Source: Roseovarius mucosus
GTDB taxonomy: Bacteria > Pseudomonadota > Alphaproteobacteria > Rhodobacterales > Rhodobacteraceae
Assembly: GCF_002080415.1 (NCBI RefSeq)
Contig: NZ_CP020474.1
Coordinates: forward strand, 3,361,501-3,425,500
Direction: 5' to 3'
DNA: 64,000 nucleotides
The position numbers and the translations under genes were made by a program. Positions 18,954-27,979 of this stretch are shown one piece after another. The first letter of the stretch is position 1. Every line of letters starts with the position of its first letter. Below the pieces are notes generated by a model that saw nothing but the letters and a program-made list of their open reading frames with translations, had not been told where the DNA came from and did no database searches.

Positions 18954-19808
18954 CTACTCGTCGAGATAGGCACCGCTGGAGCGTCGGATCTCATCCAATT
19001 GCCGTAGCCGATGCCGTGAGGCGTCACCGCTGGCTGCGGCACAGGCCGCCAATAGAATTTCTGCGACAAGTTGCACGGCGATGGCTGACGGGAAGTAATG
19101 CGGACTTGCCGTCGGTGCCAGAAAGAGCCCGTCCGCATAGGGTGCCAATGGCGAACTGGGCCTGTCGGTGATGGCATAAACTGACGCACTCGCGCGACGT
19201 GCATATTGCATGGCGTCAATTGTCTGGGCGCAATAGGGCGCGATTCCGAGCGCGAGCACAGTATCGCTACTGGAGATTGTCGAAATACGCTCGCTCGCCG
19301 CCACTGTGCCTGCAGGCAAAGACACCAGATCGGGCACCGCAAGTCGTCCGGTTGCCTCGATCATACCAGCTGCCCAATACATGGAGCCTGCGCCAATCAC
19401 ATAGGTGCGCCCGCTGCGACGGACAGCGGCAACAAAGGCCGCAACCTCCTTTGGCTCAAGATGCGCGGCAACCTCTGCGATGTTATTCTGAGCGGCCTCT
19501 GTCATGTGACTGACCAGTTTAGCCAATGAGTCACTCTGAAAGGTGCTGCGCAATGCGTCAACCCGCGCCCCAAAGCCGCGCCCCATCAACAGTTTCTGAA
19601 AGTCCTGTCGAAACCCATCGTAGCCCTCATATCCCATATGTTGCGCAAGTCGTTGCATCGTCGGGGCGGCCACACCGCAGGCCTGAGCCACAGAGCGCAT
19701 CGAATCCACTGCAATCCGCTCTGGGTTATCAAGCACATAGCGGGCCGCGACGGCCAACTTGCGCGGCAGGTTTGGCAACGCTTGGGTTAACTTTTCGTCA
19801 ATTTTCAT
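18954..19808 (-). CDS. MurR/RpiR family transcriptional regulator
   Basis: A 284-residue regulator: N-terminal HTH_6 domain (SMRSVAQACGVAAPTMQRLA, about residues 36-55) and a C-terminal SIS domain (residues about 125-255) with RTYVIGAGSMYWAA and LGIAPYCAQTIDAM. SIS domains of this family bind phosphosugars or related metabolites. It is divergent from the ABC importer/aspartase operon and probably controls it. AGAGG sits ten bases before the ATG at 19808; the TTG at 19817 is less likely. The C terminus is complete. Confidence 0.92.
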   Translation of the reverse strand: MKIDEKLTQALPNLPRKLAVAARYVLDNPERIAVDSMRSVAQACGVAAPTMQRLAQHMGYEGYDGFRQDFQKLLMGRGFGARVDALRSTFQSDSLAKLVSHMTEAAQNNIAEVAAHLEPKEVAAFVAAVRRSGRTYVIGAGSMYWAAGMIEATGRLAVPDLVSLPAGTVAASERISTISSSDTVLALGIAPYCAQTIDAMQYARRASASVYAITDRPSSPLAPYADGLFLAPTASPHYFPSAIAVQLVAEILLAACAAASGDASRHRLRQLDEIRRSSGAYLDE

Positions 19809-19868
19809 AACCGGCAAACCTCTTACCTTGGCACCCGCAGTGTCATGCGGAGGTTGAATTGGCGCAAG

Positions 19869-19895
19869 TGTAATTTTTCTTTGTAAAAAATAACA
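19869..19895. promoter_or_regulatory. Candidate RpiR operator
   Basis: An imperfect inverted repeat, TGTAATTTTT and AAAAAATAACA (9 of 10 bases match), with a 6-base spacer, in the AT-rich part of the spacer between the RpiR gene and the ABC operon. AT-rich palindromes of this kind are usual for RpiR-type regulators. The tie to this regulator is inferred from position. Confidence 0.5.
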
Positions 19896-19990
19896 AATGC
19901 AATTTTTTTTCTGGACTCGTCAGAGGCAAAACTTCATCACTTCCGAAGCAGCACGCAAGACGTGCTGGCACCAGACAACAGGAGAGTGGA

Positions 19991-20800
19991 ATGAGGACTT
20001 ATATTAAAGCTGCACTGACCGCCGTTGTGGCCACCTTGACCAGCACCGCCGCCATGGCCGACGCTCTTCAAGATATCAAGGATGCCGGAAAGATCGTCGT
20101 TGGCGTCAAGCAGGACTACAAGCCTTGGGGGTATCTGACCTCTGACGGCGAGTTGCAGGGTCTTGAGATCGACCTGGCCAAGGATGTCGCCGAGCGGCTG
20201 GGGGTCGACGTCGAGCTGGTCCCGGTGGTCGCGTCTAACCGCATGGAATTCCTGCAACAAGGGCGTATCAACCTGATCATCGCAACGATGGGCGACAACG
20301 AACAGCGGCGTCAAGTCATCGGCATGATCGAGCCGAATTACTACGCCGGCGGCACCAATGTTCTGGCACCCAAGGCCGCGGGTCTCAAGAATTGGGACGA
20401 CCTGAAGGGCGCAGACGTCTGCGCGCTGCAAGGCTCTTACTATAACAAGCGAGTCACGCAACTTTATGGCCCCAATCTGGTCGCTTTTGCAGGCATTCCA
20501 GAGGCGACTGCGGCACTCTTGAACGGAAGCTGCATCGCCTTTCTCTACGACAATACGTGGATCGAATCGCAACTGGCCTCTGACGCACAATGGGCCGAGT
20601 TTGAAATGCCTTTCCCAACCGAAGACCCGCAGGCATGGTCCATCGCAGTCCCGCTGGAAGAGCTTGACCAACCCTATGGTCAATTGATGAGCGAGATCGT
20701 CACGGATTGGCACAAATCCGGCTATCTGATCGAACGGAACGCCGCAAATGGCATCGCGCCCAGCCCGTTCCTGCAGGCAGAGCACGACAGGTTGAAATAA
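19991..20800 (+). CDS. Polar amino-acid ABC transporter substrate-binding protein
   Basis: A 269-residue periplasmic protein with a signal peptide (cleavage probably after TAAMA) and a SBP_bac_3 fold: KIVVGVKQDYKPWGY, GLEIDLAKDVAERL, and the NLIIATMGDNEQRR segment. GGAGAGTGGA precedes the ATG. It opens an operon with two permeases, an ATPase and an aspartase, so an acidic amino acid or asparagine is the likely ligand, although the sequence itself does not prove this. Confidence 0.92.
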   Translation: MRTYIKAALTAVVATLTSTAAMADALQDIKDAGKIVVGVKQDYKPWGYLTSDGELQGLEIDLAKDVAERLGVDVELVPVVASNRMEFLQQGRINLIIATMGDNEQRRQVIGMIEPNYYAGGTNVLAPKAAGLKNWDDLKGADVCALQGSYYNKRVTQLYGPNLVAFAGIPEATAALLNGSCIAFLYDNTWIESQLASDAQWAEFEMPFPTEDPQAWSIAVPLEELDQPYGQLMSEIVTDWHKSGYLIERNAANGIAPSPFLQAEHDRLK

Positions 20801-20816
20801 CCTGTCCTTGCTGAAC

Positions 20817-20845
20817 TGCCCGGCAGCGCCTGTCTCTGCCGGGCA
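20817..20845 (+). promoter_or_regulatory. Intercistronic stem-loop
   Basis: A perfect 10-bp inverted repeat (TGCCCGGCAG and CTGCCGGGCA) with a 9-nt loop lies between the binding-protein and permease genes. There is no run of T after it, so it is more likely an mRNA-stabilising or attenuating hairpin that raises binding-protein levels over the membrane subunits, as in many ABC operons. Confidence 0.65.
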
Positions 20846-20879
20846 TCTCTTTGCGCTGCGACAGAGGTGATCCGATCCG

Positions 20880-21623
20880 ATGGACTTTGTTAACCCCCTT
20901 ATCGACTGGCTGCGCCCCGACTGGTTCTTGAACCTTGCCGTGGTCAGTGACGATTACAATCGCGGTCGCTATGTTTCTGGCCTCTGGATGACGATCAAAC
21001 TTTCGGTCGTGTCGATCTTTTTGTCGCTGGTTGTCGGCGTTCTGGGGGCCGCTGTCCAAGGTGCACCGTCACGCACGTTACGGGTGGCTGTCGGGCTTTT
21101 TGTCGCGTTCTTTCGCAACACACCTCCACTGGTTCAGCTTTACTTCTTTTACTTTGCCATCGGCACGGTGCTCCGGATCACCGGCGAGAATGGTTTGCCG
21201 CAGCCTTTGATCAGCAATTTCGGATGGGCCATCATCTCGCTGTCGCTGTTTGCGGGCGCTTTGAATGTGGAAATCTTTCGCGCAGGGGTCGAGGCCGTGC
21301 CGCGTTCCACGGTAGAGGCCGCCGAGGCGCTCGGGTATACGCGCCTGCAAATCTATACCGATATCGTGCTGCCGCTGGCGGTGCGCGTCTCATTACCGGC
21401 GCTTGGGACAAATCTAGTGAACCTGGTCAAGACCACAACGCTCGCCTATGCGATTGCCGTACCGGAACTGCTCTATGTCTCGGCGCAAATCTGGTCCGAG
21501 GATCTGAACGTGCGCGAGATGATGAACGTTTTGCTGGTGTCCTACGTGGGTCTGGTCGCCATCCTGGTCTGGGTCCTGCATCGTTGGGAAAAGGCGCTTC
21601 GCATCCCCGGATACGGAGAATGA
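20880..21623 (+). CDS. Amino-acid ABC transporter permease (subunit 1)
   Basis: A 247-residue inner-membrane subunit of the HisM/GlnP type with about five helices. FRNTPPLVQLYFFYFA is the characteristic conserved loop and EAAEALGYTRLQIYTD the EAA motif that contacts the ATPase. It overlaps the next permease region at its stop codon. Operon context links it to the upstream binding protein. Confidence 0.93.
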   Translation: MDFVNPLIDWLRPDWFLNLAVVSDDYNRGRYVSGLWMTIKLSVVSIFLSLVVGVLGAAVQGAPSRTLRVAVGLFVAFFRNTPPLVQLYFFYFAIGTVLRITGENGLPQPLISNFGWAIISLSLFAGALNVEIFRAGVEAVPRSTVEAAEALGYTRLQIYTDIVLPLAVRVSLPALGTNLVNLVKTTTLAYAIAVPELLYVSAQIWSEDLNVREMMNVLLVSYVGLVAILVWVLHRWEKALRIPGYGE

Positions 21624-21625
21624 CC

Positions 21626-22495
21626 ATGTATTCCCCACATCTGAAACCCAAGGTTCGCGGCCACATGCCGGTGATGCTGCCCATGCGCCTGCGCGCCGAT
21701 GGGTTGCCGCTTGCGGATCGGCTCTTCAATCTCTGGACGCTTACAGCGCTTGTGCTGGCCTTGGCCGCCGTACTGATCGGTCCCGCCTTCGCCCAGCTTG
21801 CAACGCCAGACGAACGCACGATCCTCATGATCCTTTTGGAATGGACACCCACCTTGGCCAAAGGGTTTGGCTTTAACGTCCTGATTTCCGTTCTGTCGAT
21901 GGTGATAGGGACGGTTATGGGGGTGTTCCTGGGTGTTCTGCAGGTGTCGCAGATCCGTCCGATACGGCAGTCTGCATGGCTTGTCACACAGTTCTTTCGC
22001 AACTCGCCTTGGCTTGTCCTTCTGTTCTATTGCATCCTGCTGATCCCATTCCAGTTCGAGGTCTTCGGCGTGAAGATCCCGTTCCCCGGCTGGATCAAGG
22101 CTGTGATCGGCCTGTCGTTGCCCGTGATGGCCTATACGTCGGAGTTCATGCGGGGTGCGATCCTGTCCATCCCGACGGGCCAATGGGAATCTGCTGAATC
22201 CTTGGGGTTCAGCCGCCGGATGACCCTGACGAACATCATTCTTCCACAAACCGTCAAGCGCGTGCTGCCGTCTTGGATGAATCTCTACGCTGTCCTGACG
22301 ATGGCGACGCCGCTGGTGTCCATCATAGGGGTTGATGATGTTATGGCCCTGACGCGCGCTGCGCTGAGTGCTGAAGGGCGCGCTGATCTTCTGATCCCGA
22401 TGTACCTTTATATTCTGTCTTGGTTCTTCCTTTATTGTTACCCGATCAGCTCTTTGACGCGCGTTCTGGAACGAAAATACTCGGTGAAACTATGA
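21626..22495 (+). CDS. Amino-acid ABC transporter permease (subunit 2)
   Basis: A 289-residue permease with a longer N-terminal region than subunit 1. It carries the matching FRNSPWLVLLFYCILL segment and the EAA-type motif ESAESLGFSRRMTLTN. GGAG at 21615-21618 suits the ATG at 21626; an ATG at 21620 overlapping the previous stop is also possible. Two different permeases make a heteromeric channel, as in glutamate/aspartate systems. Confidence 0.92.
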   Translation: MYSPHLKPKVRGHMPVMLPMRLRADGLPLADRLFNLWTLTALVLALAAVLIGPAFAQLATPDERTILMILLEWTPTLAKGFGFNVLISVLSMVIGTVMGVFLGVLQVSQIRPIRQSAWLVTQFFRNSPWLVLLFYCILLIPFQFEVFGVKIPFPGWIKAVIGLSLPVMAYTSEFMRGAILSIPTGQWESAESLGFSRRMTLTNIILPQTVKRVLPSWMNLYAVLTMATPLVSIIGVDDVMALTRAALSAEGRADLLIPMYLYILSWFFLYCYPISSLTRVLERKYSVKL

Positions 22496-23253
22496 GCGAG
22501 GCTTCCATGACCTGGACCCCCCAACAGCCAATCGTGTCGTTGAAAGACGTGCACAAATCCTTTGGCGCTGTCGAAGTGCTCAGAGGTATCTCGCTCGACG
22601 TGATGAAAGGCGAGGTGGTCTGTATTATCGGGCCGTCGGGCTCGGGAAAATCCACCCTGATCCGCTGCATCAACGCGCTGAACGACATTCAGGCAGGCTC
22701 GATCACCGTGGAGGGGTTAGAGGTCAACGACCCAAAGCTGGACAAACTCGCCCTACGAAAGAAGGTTGGCATGGTGTTCCAGCAATACAATCTTTTCCCG
22801 CACAAGACCGCCTTACAAAACGTGATGATGGCACCAATTAAAGTGCTCAACCAAGACCGCGCAGAGGTGGAAAAACGCGCGCGGGCGCTGATTGCCAAGG
22901 TCCGTTTGAACGGCAAGGAAGATGCCTACCCCGGCGAGTTGTCCGGGGGCCAACAACAGCGCGTTGCAATCGCGCGGTCGCTTGCCATGAACCCCGACGT
23001 GATGCTGTTTGACGAGGTGACCGCCGCGCTTGACCCCGAGACCGTGAAAGAGGTTCTTACGACGATCAAGGACCTTGCGGCAGATGGCATGACCTGCATC
23101 CTCGTCACGCATGAAATGGGCTTTGCCCGCGAGATCGCAGATTGCATTTACTTCACCGATCGCGGGGTGATCGTAGAGTCCGGTCCACCCGCGACCTTCT
23201 TTGACAACGCTCAAGACCCCCGCACACAGCAATTCCTTGCTCAGATCCTGTAG
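22492..23253 (+). CDS. Amino-acid ABC transporter ATP-binding protein
   Basis: A 253-residue ATPase of the GlnQ/HisP type: Walker A GPSGSGKST, signature LSGGQQQR and Walker B VMLFDEVTAALD, with EMGFARE downstream as usual for polar amino-acid ATPases. The D-loop region has DEVTAALD where most relatives have DEPTSALD. The start overlaps the permease stop (ATGA). It energises the upstream importer. Confidence 0.95.
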   Translation: MSEASMTWTPQQPIVSLKDVHKSFGAVEVLRGISLDVMKGEVVCIIGPSGSGKSTLIRCINALNDIQAGSITVEGLEVNDPKLDKLALRKKVGMVFQQYNLFPHKTALQNVMMAPIKVLNQDRAEVEKRARALIAKVRLNGKEDAYPGELSGGQQQRVAIARSLAMNPDVMLFDEVTAALDPETVKEVLTTIKDLAADGMTCILVTHEMGFAREIADCIYFTDRGVIVESGPPATFFDNAQDPRTQQFLAQIL

Positions 23254-23259
23254 GCGCTC

Positions 23260-24648
23260 ATGACTTATCGCACTGAATCCGACAGTCTTGGCGACGTCCA
23301 GTTGCCTGATGACACGCTCTATGGGTCCAATACCGCACGCGCATTGGAAAACTTTGCCGGTATGGGGCTGCCTCTCTCGGCCTATCCTGATTTCATGCGC
23401 GCTATGGCGCTGGTCAAACGCGCGGCAGCTATGGCCAATCAAGAGGTGGGTGCTTTGGCATCAGACGTGGCAGATGCCATCATCACCGCCTGTGACGAGA
23501 TCGTGGCTGGCGGTCATGCCGATCAATTCCCCACAGCCCTTCTAGAAGGGTCGGGGGGCACATCCACCAATATGAATTTCAATGAGGTGATCGCAAACCG
23601 TGCGGGCCAGATCCTGGGCGACAAACCGGGATGCTATATGCGCGTCAATCCAAACGATCACGTCAACTGCAGCCAGTCCACCAATGATGCCCTACCGACA
23701 GCGGTGAAGCTGGCCTGTGTTCTGACAGGGCCGTCCCTTGCCGCAGAAATAGAAACCTTGATTTCGGCACTGCGCGTCAAGGCTGACGAAACCAAGGACA
23801 TGTTGCGCACGGGACGGACCTGCATGCAGGCGGCCCAACCGATGACATGGGGGCAATATTTCTTGGGTCACGCGAGCGCCCTGTCACGCGCATTGACGGC
23901 GGTGCAAAGCGCTGTTGAGGCCTTGCGCACCGTCCCGATGGGCGGCACCGCAATCGGGACAGGTCTTGGCGCATTTCCGGGCTATCGCCGCGCCATTGCC
24001 CCCGCTCTGTCAAAGGTGTTCGGCATGGAAATCCGTTTGGCGGAGGACCCATTCGATGCCATGCATGCCGCCGACGGGTTTGTGCGCCTGTCGGCAGAAC
24101 TGCGTAATCTTTCCGCTATAATGGCCAAGCTTGCTGCGGATTTGGTGATCCTTGGCAGCGACGGCGCGTCGGGTTTGGGCGAATTGCGATTGCCGCCTGT
24201 GCAACCCGGCTCGTCGATCATGGCAGGCAAGGTCAATCCGGTGATCCCTATGACCGTCCAACAGGTCTGGATGCGCGTGCATGGCCATGATGCCGCCATC
24301 GCCATCGCCGCGCAGTCTGGCCAGATGGAGATCAACCATTTCGAACCGCTGATCGCCCTGTCTCTCTTTGAGCAGATGGCGTTGATCACCGCCGCCGCCC
24401 AACGCTTTGCTGCGCGCTGCATCGTCGGACTGGAGGTGGATGAGGACCGCAGCTATCTCAACCTCGCGCAATCCTTCGGCGTCTCAACCGTTTTCCTCAA
24501 AGAACTGGGGTATACACGTGTTTCGGCCATGGCCAAACGGGCGCTCGCTGAGGGCAAGCCGCTGGCCGATATCGCTGTTGAAGACGGTCTTTTGTCCCAA
24601 TCTGATATTCGCGATGTTCTGCGCCATGCGTCGGTTCCGGCGGACTGA
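23260..24648 (+). CDS. aspA: Aspartate ammonia-lyase (aspartase/fumarase superfamily)
   Basis: A 462-residue lyase with the superfamily signature GSSIMAGKVNPVIP (about residue 320) and the upstream GSGGTSTNMNFNEV and NDHVNCSQSTND segments that form the substrate site. Members convert aspartate to fumarate and ammonia, or malate to fumarate; the operon position behind an amino-acid importer favours aspartase. It begins 6 bp after the ATPase stop. Fumarase C remains the main alternative. Confidence 0.88.
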   Translation: MTYRTESDSLGDVQLPDDTLYGSNTARALENFAGMGLPLSAYPDFMRAMALVKRAAAMANQEVGALASDVADAIITACDEIVAGGHADQFPTALLEGSGGTSTNMNFNEVIANRAGQILGDKPGCYMRVNPNDHVNCSQSTNDALPTAVKLACVLTGPSLAAEIETLISALRVKADETKDMLRTGRTCMQAAQPMTWGQYFLGHASALSRALTAVQSAVEALRTVPMGGTAIGTGLGAFPGYRRAIAPALSKVFGMEIRLAEDPFDAMHAADGFVRLSAELRNLSAIMAKLAADLVILGSDGASGLGELRLPPVQPGSSIMAGKVNPVIPMTVQQVWMRVHGHDAAIAIAAQSGQMEINHFEPLIALSLFEQMALITAAAQRFAARCIVGLEVDEDRSYLNLAQSFGVSTVFLKELGYTRVSAMAKRALAEGKPLADIAVEDGLLSQSDIRDVLRHASVPAD

Positions 24649-24660
24649 CAGCCGCCACAA

Positions 24661-24846
24661 GGGTTTTGTCGCAAAGGTCCTAGGGGTGCTGTTGGTGTTG
24701 CGGGCGCATCGCGTCAGAAGATCAGCCCGCAGCTATAGCTGGAAAGCGCGATGGTTGCTTTCAAAGGCACATTTTATCTGAAATCCGTTATCCTGTTTGC
24801 GGTGTTTTTCTATCTGCGATTTGCAGCATACATAGGTCCAGCCTAA
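24661..24846 (+). mobile_element. IS6-family insertion sequence remnant (left end and transposase N terminus)
   Basis: A 31-codon frame (24751-24846) encodes MVAFKGTFYLKSVILFAVFF followed by YLRF before a stop. This matches the conserved N terminus of IS6-type DDE transposases (F-K-G-x-H-x-x-K-S-V-I-L-x-A-V-F-F-Y-x-R-Y). About 90 bp upstream, GGGTTTTGTCGCAAAG at 24661 resembles the terminal repeat of this IS family. The rest of the element is gone. It lies at the junction between the aspartase operon and the second MATE gene. Confidence 0.7.
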
Positions 24847-24974
24847 GCCTGCTCTCAAATCATCGGAAAATTCGCACTAGCGTCAATCGAAATTGGAAGC
24901 CCCAGCGACTATGAGCGCGCCGAACCGGAATTTGCGCAGGGCCCCGACATTTTTCCCACGCAGGGAAAACCGGC

Positions 24975-26372
24975 TCACCCTACCTCTTGATACATCTCGT
25001 GCATGCGCCGTTGCAATTGGAACCGACACTTCAGCTGCTTTAGCGGGTGAGCCTGCTCGGTGATCATCCAAAGGCTCAGCCATCCCGCGATCAAGGCAAA
25101 GATGATGCCGCCGACCGCCTGTCCAATAAGCACCCCCGTCGCCCCGTACAGTGCCCCGCCGATCACCACCAGCGGCAGGGTGCCCAGCGTCTGGCGTCCC
25201 CAGTTTACCCAAGTCGCATAACTCGGATGCCCGAGGTTGTTAAACGAGGCACTGGCCACGAAGATCACCGCGTTGAAAAAACTTGCCAGCGCCAATGGCC
25301 AGCAGAACAGAAGGATCAGCTCCCGTGCCTCGCCCTTGGCTCCAAAGAAATCGGCGATCTGGCCCCGAAACAGGAACAGGATGATCGAGACCACCAGGAC
25401 GTAGATCGCCGAGAAGATAACCGCGTCGTAGAAGGCTTCCCGCACCCTGTCACGCCGCCCGGCCCCGAAATTCTGCCCCATGATCGGCCCGATCGAACCC
25501 GACAGCGCAAGCACTACTGCGAACACGACCGGAGACATCCGGTTGATCACCGCCATGCCGGCCACCGCATCGGTCCCGTATTTGGCCATCTCGCGGGTGA
25601 CAATGGCAGTGCCAACCGGCGTGGCGACGGTGGCCAAGATGGCTGGAAGCGCGATCTGCATGCCCTCGCGGATATCGTAAAGGAAACAACCGATGCGCGG
25701 GATTGCGAAACCATTGTAAAGCCGGATGGTTGGCCACAGCGCCATCAGCATGGTGGCGAACCTTGCCGCAACAGTTGCCCAGGCTGCCCCTTCAAGGCCC
25801 AGCCCCAGCGTGAAGATAAATATCGGGTCGAGCACCCCGTTGACCATCGCCCCGGTCAATGACGGAAACATCGCGCGCCTGCTGTCTCCATAGGCCCGCA
25901 GCACCGCCACCGTGGTCATGCCCAACCCGGAAAAGACGGTGGCCGGCAGGATAATCCACAGGTAATCCGCTGCGCGGTCGGCCACCTCACCGGAGGCGCC
26001 GAGAAGCCCCAGCAGATAGCCCAGATTAGGCAGCGCCAACAGGGGGATCAGAAGTCCGAAGGCAATGGCGAATATGCTGGCACTGAACGCGTGCTCACGT
26101 GCGGGAACAGTCTTGCCGGCTCCCAACGAATTGGCCACCAGTGAGCCTGCTGCAATCGAAAGCCCGATATTGATCGCGCTCGCGAAGAACATCACCACGC
26201 TGGCATACCCGGCCGCTGCGGCAAGCGCGTCCTGCCCAAGCATGGAGATGAAGAACAGGTCGATAAGGTCTACGGCGAAAATCGCCATCAAGCCGATACT
26301 CGACGTCAGCGACATGGTCGATACATGCCGCATCATATTGCCTTCTACGAACCGGGCGACGACTTCAACCAT
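24975..26372 (-). CDS. MATE family efflux transporter (copy 2)
   Basis: A 465-residue paralogue of the transporter at 11998-13392, colinear over the whole length: LTSSIGLMAIFAVDLIDLFF and LSGSIGPIMGQNFGAGR correspond to the same blocks in copy 1. About twelve helices in two halves. GGAGCAGTCTC precedes the ATG. Substrate unknown; the Lys/His-rich C terminus is longer than usual. Confidence 0.93.
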   Translation of the reverse strand: MVEVVARFVEGNMMRHVSTMSLTSSIGLMAIFAVDLIDLFFISMLGQDALAAAAGYASVVMFFASAINIGLSIAAGSLVANSLGAGKTVPAREHAFSASIFAIAFGLLIPLLALPNLGYLLGLLGASGEVADRAADYLWIILPATVFSGLGMTTVAVLRAYGDSRRAMFPSLTGAMVNGVLDPIFIFTLGLGLEGAAWATVAARFATMLMALWPTIRLYNGFAIPRIGCFLYDIREGMQIALPAILATVATPVGTAIVTREMAKYGTDAVAGMAVINRMSPVVFAVVLALSGSIGPIMGQNFGAGRRDRVREAFYDAVIFSAIYVLVVSIILFLFRGQIADFFGAKGEARELILLFCWPLALASFFNAVIFVASASFNNLGHPSYATWVNWGRQTLGTLPLVVIGGALYGATGVLIGQAVGGIIFALIAGWLSLWMITEQAHPLKQLKCRFQLQRRMHEMYQEVG

Positions 26373-26553
26373 GAGACTGCTCCATGCGTGATCAGATCAG
26401 ACTAAGCGCAACTTGACCGGACGCTCACAAGCCGCGTCAAAAGCGCCGTCCTTGTGCAAACGTGCGGGCAGACAATTGGGGAAGCAGGGCGGGCTTTCCT
26501 GCGTGCCGGTGAACATGCCGCCTCGGGCAGCGTTGTTTTGGGGCTGTTTTCCA

Positions 26554-27936
26554 TTAACTCTTGCGCATCAGGATCATCTTTTCCTGTGTCATGTCTTGCA
26601 TCGTGAAGGGGATGCCACCGGTGCCGTATCCGGATTCCCTGCGGCCCGCAAAAGGCATCCAGTCGGTCCGAAAGGCCGTCGGATCGTTGATCATCACTGC
26701 CGAAGCATCAAGGCGGTTGGCCGCGCGTAGGGCGACATCGATGTCCTGTCCAAAGATGCTGGCCTGAAAGGCCGTTGGCAGCGCGTTGGCGCGGCGAATG
26801 GCGTCGTCGAGATCATCGTAGCGATATACCGCGACAATGGGGCCAAAGACCTCCAGCATGGACATCTTCGCGTCATGGGCCGGATCCAGCAGCACCGCCG
26901 GGCTCAGGGTGGTTTCGGACAGGCGTTCACCTCCGGTCGCGAGGACCGCCCCGCCTGACACCGCCGCGCGGGTCCAATCTGCGACACGGTCGGCCTCGCG
27001 CGGCAATATCAGCGGTCCGACCTCGGTATCCTCAAGGGTCGGATCAGCCGTGCGCAGCGTGTCAACGCGGGCGACCAAGCGGTGCGTGAAATCGTCGGCG
27101 ATATCGTTGTGAACGTAGATGCGCTGTGTCGATACGCAGACCTGACCGGCATGGTAGTATCCACCTTTGACAATCGGTTCGATGACCTTGCCAGGATCGG
27201 CACTGCGGTCGATGATGGCTGGTGCGGCACCGCCATGTTCCAGCGCCGAGCGTGTTCCCGGCGCGAGCTTGGCCTTCAGGGACCAGCCGACCCTTGCCGA
27301 GCCGATGAAACTCAGGAAGGCAACCCGGCTGTCGGTCGCCAGCTTCTCGGCGAGCGTATTGTCATTAGTGACGAAGGTCTGGCACCAAGGTTCGGGCAGG
27401 CCAGCCTCGTGGACCAGCGCCACGACGTCGAGGCAGGACAGCGGTGTTGCGCTTGCCGGTTTCACGATGACGGGGCAGCCGGTCGCGATGGCTGGGGCGA
27501 TCTGATGCACGATCAGGTTCAGCGGGTGATTGAATGCGGAAATCGCCGCGACGATGCCGATGGGTTCTTTTGTGGTAAAGGCCCAGCGGTCGTCCGCCGC
27601 CGCTGACAGCCCCATCGGGATTTCCCGGCCAGCGAAGGTGCGCAGTTCGTCAGCGGCGTTTTGAACGCCATCAATGGCGCGATTGGTCTCGACGATGGCA
27701 TCAGGCAGAGGTTTGCCGCCCTCGCGCGCGATCTGCATGGCAAGATGGTCGCGCCTGCCCTCCATCAGAACCGCCAGCCTTCGCAGGATCGCGACCCGCT
27801 GATGCGGCTTGAGCCAGCCATCGCGATCCCCGAACACGCGGCTGGCGGCTTGAAGTTTGCGCTCCAGCGCGGCGGCATCGTCGGTTTCGATCTGGGCGAT
27901 CGGTGCACGATCAAAGGCCTGCACGACAGTCAACAT
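26554..27936 (-). CDS. Aldehyde dehydrogenase family protein
   Basis: A 460-residue NAD(P)-dependent aldehyde dehydrogenase with general base Glu233 (LEHGG) and catalytic Cys267 (HAGQVCVSTQR). The cofactor-loop SFIGSARVGW and the C-terminal EVFGPIVAVYRY are also present. It lies 44 bp behind the acetolactate-synthase-like gene and was probably acquired with it. The pairing suggests oxidation of an aldehyde linked to a thiamin-diphosphate reaction, but the substrate is not known. GGAG precedes the ATG. Confidence 0.93.
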   Translation of the reverse strand: MLTVVQAFDRAPIAQIETDDAAALERKLQAASRVFGDRDGWLKPHQRVAILRRLAVLMEGRRDHLAMQIAREGGKPLPDAIVETNRAIDGVQNAADELRTFAGREIPMGLSAAADDRWAFTTKEPIGIVAAISAFNHPLNLIVHQIAPAIATGCPVIVKPASATPLSCLDVVALVHEAGLPEPWCQTFVTNDNTLAEKLATDSRVAFLSFIGSARVGWSLKAKLAPGTRSALEHGGAAPAIIDRSADPGKVIEPIVKGGYYHAGQVCVSTQRIYVHNDIADDFTHRLVARVDTLRTADPTLEDTEVGPLILPREADRVADWTRAAVSGGAVLATGGERLSETTLSPAVLLDPAHDAKMSMLEVFGPIVAVYRYDDLDDAIRRANALPTAFQASIFGQDIDVALRAANRLDASAVMINDPTAFRTDWMPFAGRRESGYGTGGIPFTMQDMTQEKMILMRKS

Positions 27937-27979
27937 CTCCGATCTCCTCGCATCTCAGGGGTCTGCGTTCTGCAACGGG

